This document shows positions 60,883-64,000 of a DNA stretch of 64,000 nt, in pieces. Source of the DNA: an uncultured Eubacteriaceae bacterium (GTDB taxonomy: Bacteria > Bacillota > Clostridia > Lachnospirales > CAG-274). Location of the stretch: NCBI GenBank assembly GCA_947167715.1, contig CAMVJD010000008.1:23729-87728 (forward strand), written 5' to 3'. The notes beneath the pieces are model-generated. The model did not search any database and was not told the origin of the DNA. It worked only from the letters and a program-made list of their open reading frames with translations. Numbering within the stretch: position 1 is the first letter of the stretch; every line of letters starts with the position of its first letter. Position numbers and translations under genes: made by a program.

Positions 60883-61734
60883 ATGAAATTAAGAAAATTA
60901 CTTTTAACAGCTGTAGCTGCAGCAGCTATGTGCAGCGCAGTTTACGCACAGGACATTAATGTAAGCCTTAACGGCAATATTGTTTCTTTTCCTAATCAGA
61001 AGCCTGTTGTAGTAGAGGGCAGAACTCTTATTCCTTTAAGAGGCGTATTTGACAATATGGGCTATTCTATTGACTGGGACGGCGAGACAAAGACAGTTAC
61101 GCTTGCAAAGGGCAGCGATACTATCACAATTTCTATCGGTCAGGCAAGCTATACCCTTAACGGTACTTCTCATGCTATCGATGTACCCGCACAGATAATC
61201 AACGGCAGCACAATGCTTCCTTTAAGAGCTATTGCCGATGCTACCGGTGCAGATGTACTTTGGGACGGCGAAACAAAGATCGCTACTATCCTTGACAAGA
61301 GCTCATCATCCGCAGAGCCTATAAGCGGTGTTGTTACGACAAACAGTGAGTCAGAGGCTGCTTTTATTAACGGTTTCTCTTCAATAAACGAAACTTTTAA
61401 TACCACAGCTGCTGAATTCCTTGCTTTTGCCGGCAATCCCGACAGCTTTAAGGACCTTAAGAATGTTGCATCACAGTCACAGAAAATGTATGATGCTGCA
61501 AATACGGCAAAGGATGCGCTTAATGCACTTCCCGCACCAGACAAGTATGCAGACCTTAAGGCAAAGAGCGTTGATTATATGCAGGGCGTTGCAGATCTTG
61601 CAAAAATAATGGCTGATGTAGCTAACGGCAATATGTCACTTGAAGAATTTGGCACAAAGCTTAATGCCATCGGTACAGATGTTGCACTTAAGGAAGCTGC
61701 ATATCAGGCAGCTGTTAAAGCAGTTCTCAACTGA
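60883..61734 (+). CDS. Exported copper-amine-oxidase stalk-domain protein
   Basis: A 283-residue exported protein: signal peptide ending VYAQ, a Cu_amine_oxidN1 stalk domain with the two typical strands (RTLIPLRGVFDNMGYSIDWD and MLPLRAIADATGADVLWDGE), a Ser-rich linker, and a mostly helical C-terminal domain of about 125 residues (FSSINETFNTTAAEFLAF). The helical part has no recognised family. Own promoter and terminator. Codon use resembles the highly expressed genes here, so it may be an abundant surface protein. Confidence 0.85.
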   Translation: MKLRKLLLTAVAAAAMCSAVYAQDINVSLNGNIVSFPNQKPVVVEGRTLIPLRGVFDNMGYSIDWDGETKTVTLAKGSDTITISIGQASYTLNGTSHAIDVPAQIINGSTMLPLRAIADATGADVLWDGETKIATILDKSSSSAEPISGVVTTNSESEAAFINGFSSINETFNTTAAEFLAFAGNPDSFKDLKNVASQSQKMYDAANTAKDALNALPAPDKYADLKAKSVDYMQGVADLAKIMADVANGNMSLEEFGTKLNAIGTDVALKEAAYQAAVKAVLN

Positions 61735-61757
61735 TATAATATAAATTGATCACTTTT

Positions 61758-61786
61758 GGGGAACGGAAAAACCGTTCCCTTTTTTA
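61758..61786 (+). terminator. Terminator after the stalk-domain gene
   Basis: GGGAACGG / CCGTTCCC perfect stem, 5-nt loop (AAAAA), then six T. Confidence 0.88.
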
Positions 61787-61890
61787 TATAATTTTTTTTA
61801 CAAAAAATAAAAACTAAAGAAAATAGAAGAAAATCAAAGAAAATGAAAGATAATTACAGCAAAACAAATAATAAATGTCTGTAAATAGCA

Positions 61891-61919
61891 TTGCAAAATA
61901 ATGGATATTAGGGTAATAT
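61891..61919 (+). promoter_or_regulatory. Promoter of groESL
   Basis: TTGCAA (61891-61896), 17-bp spacer, TAATAT (61914-61919), directly upstream of the CIRCE element. Confidence 0.6.
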
Positions 61920-61928
61920 TACAATAAA

Positions 61929-61955
61929 TTAGCACTCAACTTAAATGAGTGCTAA
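61929..61955. promoter_or_regulatory. CIRCE operator (HrcA site)
   Basis: Perfect TTAGCACTC-N9-GAGTGCTAA. HrcA binding here represses groESL until heat or folding stress titrates it. Confidence 0.97.
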
Positions 61956-61992
61956 CAAGAAAGTATACAAATTTACAGGAGGCGCTTATAAA

Positions 61993-62277
61993 ATGAGTTT
62001 AAAACCATTAAACGACAGAGTTATTTTAAAACAGCTTGAAGCCGAGGAGACCACTAAAGGCGGTATTATCCTTACAACACAGTCAAAGGAAAAGCCGCAG
62101 GAGGCAGAGGTCATCGCAGTAGGCCCCGGCGCCGTAGTTGACGGCAAGGTCGTGCCTATGACTGTTAAAGTTGGCGAAAAGGTTGTTTACAGCAAGTACG
62201 CAGGTACAGAGGTCAAGTATAACGGCGAAGAATACATTGTAGTCAAGGAAAGCGATATCCTTGCAATAGTAGAATAA
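61993..62277 (+). CDS. groES: Co-chaperonin GroES
   Basis: A 94-residue GroES: KPLNDRVILKQLEAEE at the start, mobile loop ETTKGGIILTTQSKEKPQEA and IVKESDILAIVE end. AGGAGG lies 10 nt before ATG 61993; the longer ORF in the track begins inside the CIRCE element. Confidence 0.97.
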   Translation: MSLKPLNDRVILKQLEAEETTKGGIILTTQSKEKPQEAEVIAVGPGAVVDGKVVPMTVKVGEKVVYSKYAGTEVKYNGEEYIVVKESDILAIVE

Positions 62278-62289
62278 TAGGAGGCATAA

Positions 62290-63912
<1,623 letters not shown>

Positions 63913-63945
63913 TATCAAATCAATAATTATAAGAAACGGTCGTAA

Positions 63946-63975
63946 TATGATATGTACCCAGAATTCTGGACACAT
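63946..63975. repeat. Palindrome-containing sequence at the right edge, possible IS end
   Basis: CCAGAATTCTGG is a perfect 12-bp palindrome embedded in GTACCCAG...CTGGACAC, a layout seen at the ends of some insertion sequences. The rest would be outside the window, so this is only a hint. Confidence 0.25.
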
Positions 63976-64000
63976 TGATTTATGAGCAGGCCACACACAT

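Overview
The window comes from a strictly anaerobic, low-to-medium GC Firmicute, most likely a gut Clostridia. The evidence is a homodimer-type pyruvate:ferredoxin oxidoreductase, pyruvate phosphate dikinase, a class III (oxygen-sensitive) ribonucleotide reductase, Gram-positive cell-surface modules (SLH, dockerin, copper-amine-oxidase stalk, BspA-like LRR_5), the CsbB/GtrA/YfhO envelope glycosylation trio, and a CIRCE-controlled groESL. A secreted CE12-type pectin esterase with an SLH anchor, next to dockerin-bearing LRR proteins, suggests a plant-polysaccharide degrader (a Monoglobus/Oscillospirales-like lineage is a guess only). No rRNA, tRNA, CRISPR array, prophage or complete insertion sequence was found.

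Layout. 1-8.3 kb: the 5' end of a leftward membrane or exported protein; an aminotransferase; a GH3 lipoprotein; a large BspA-like LRR protein; an SGNH/CE12 esterase with SLH; and a convergent LRR-dockerin protein. 8.4-11.9 kb: PFOR. 12.1-16.3 kb: a leftward operon GT2-GtrA-YfhO (three-component envelope glycosylation). 16.4-17.6 kb: a WG-repeat protein and a hairpin-rich non-coding stretch. 17.6-30.1 kb: the arginine region. Leftward argG-argH runs into an amino-acid ABC transporter and a small wHTH-like protein; rightward argC-lipoprotein-argJ-GT-C membrane protein-argB-argD, from a divergent promoter region with a possible ARG box. 30.4-33.9 kb: stalk-LRR protein, zinc-ribbon membrane protein, 5-formyl-THF cyclo-ligase, proA. 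34.1-36.8 kb: ppdK. 36.8-39.7 kb: a palindrome-rich intergenic element followed by a cytosolic zinc-ribbon/TIR/LRR/coiled-coil protein. 39.8-49.7 kb: rimO-pgsA-ctpA, pyrG, an unknown membrane-anchored protein, a DUF4127 protein, a small helical protein, an M29 aminopeptidase and a DUF2461 protein. 50-51.8 kb: pantothenate ECF S-component plus coaX. 51.8-55.4 kb: nrdD-nrdG-dut behind a promoter with two NrdR boxes. 55.4-59.8 kb: HTH/VWA pair and a LytS-like/PP2C phosphatase with an RsbW-like kinase. 59.8-60.7 kb: a short NagA-like deacetylase (leftward). 60.9-63.9 kb: stalk-domain protein and groES-groEL.

How it fits together. The arginine block supplies all acetyl-cycle steps and the last two steps (argC, J, B, D, G, H; argF is not in the window) and appears to share its transcript with an amino-acid importer. 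The nrd/dut operon handles deoxynucleotide supply under NrdR control. The SLH, dockerin, LRR and stalk proteins are surface modules. The most unusual single gene is the TIR-LRR fusion at 37.3-39.7 kb: its TIR domain keeps the tryptophan/glutamate signature of NAD-cleaving TIRs, its promoter is nearly the same as that of the next gene, and a roughly 340-bp palindromic element lies in its leader. Most ORF-track entries are antisense or out-of-frame shadows and are omitted. Start codons were moved to the best ribosome-binding site where the longest ORF was implausible.
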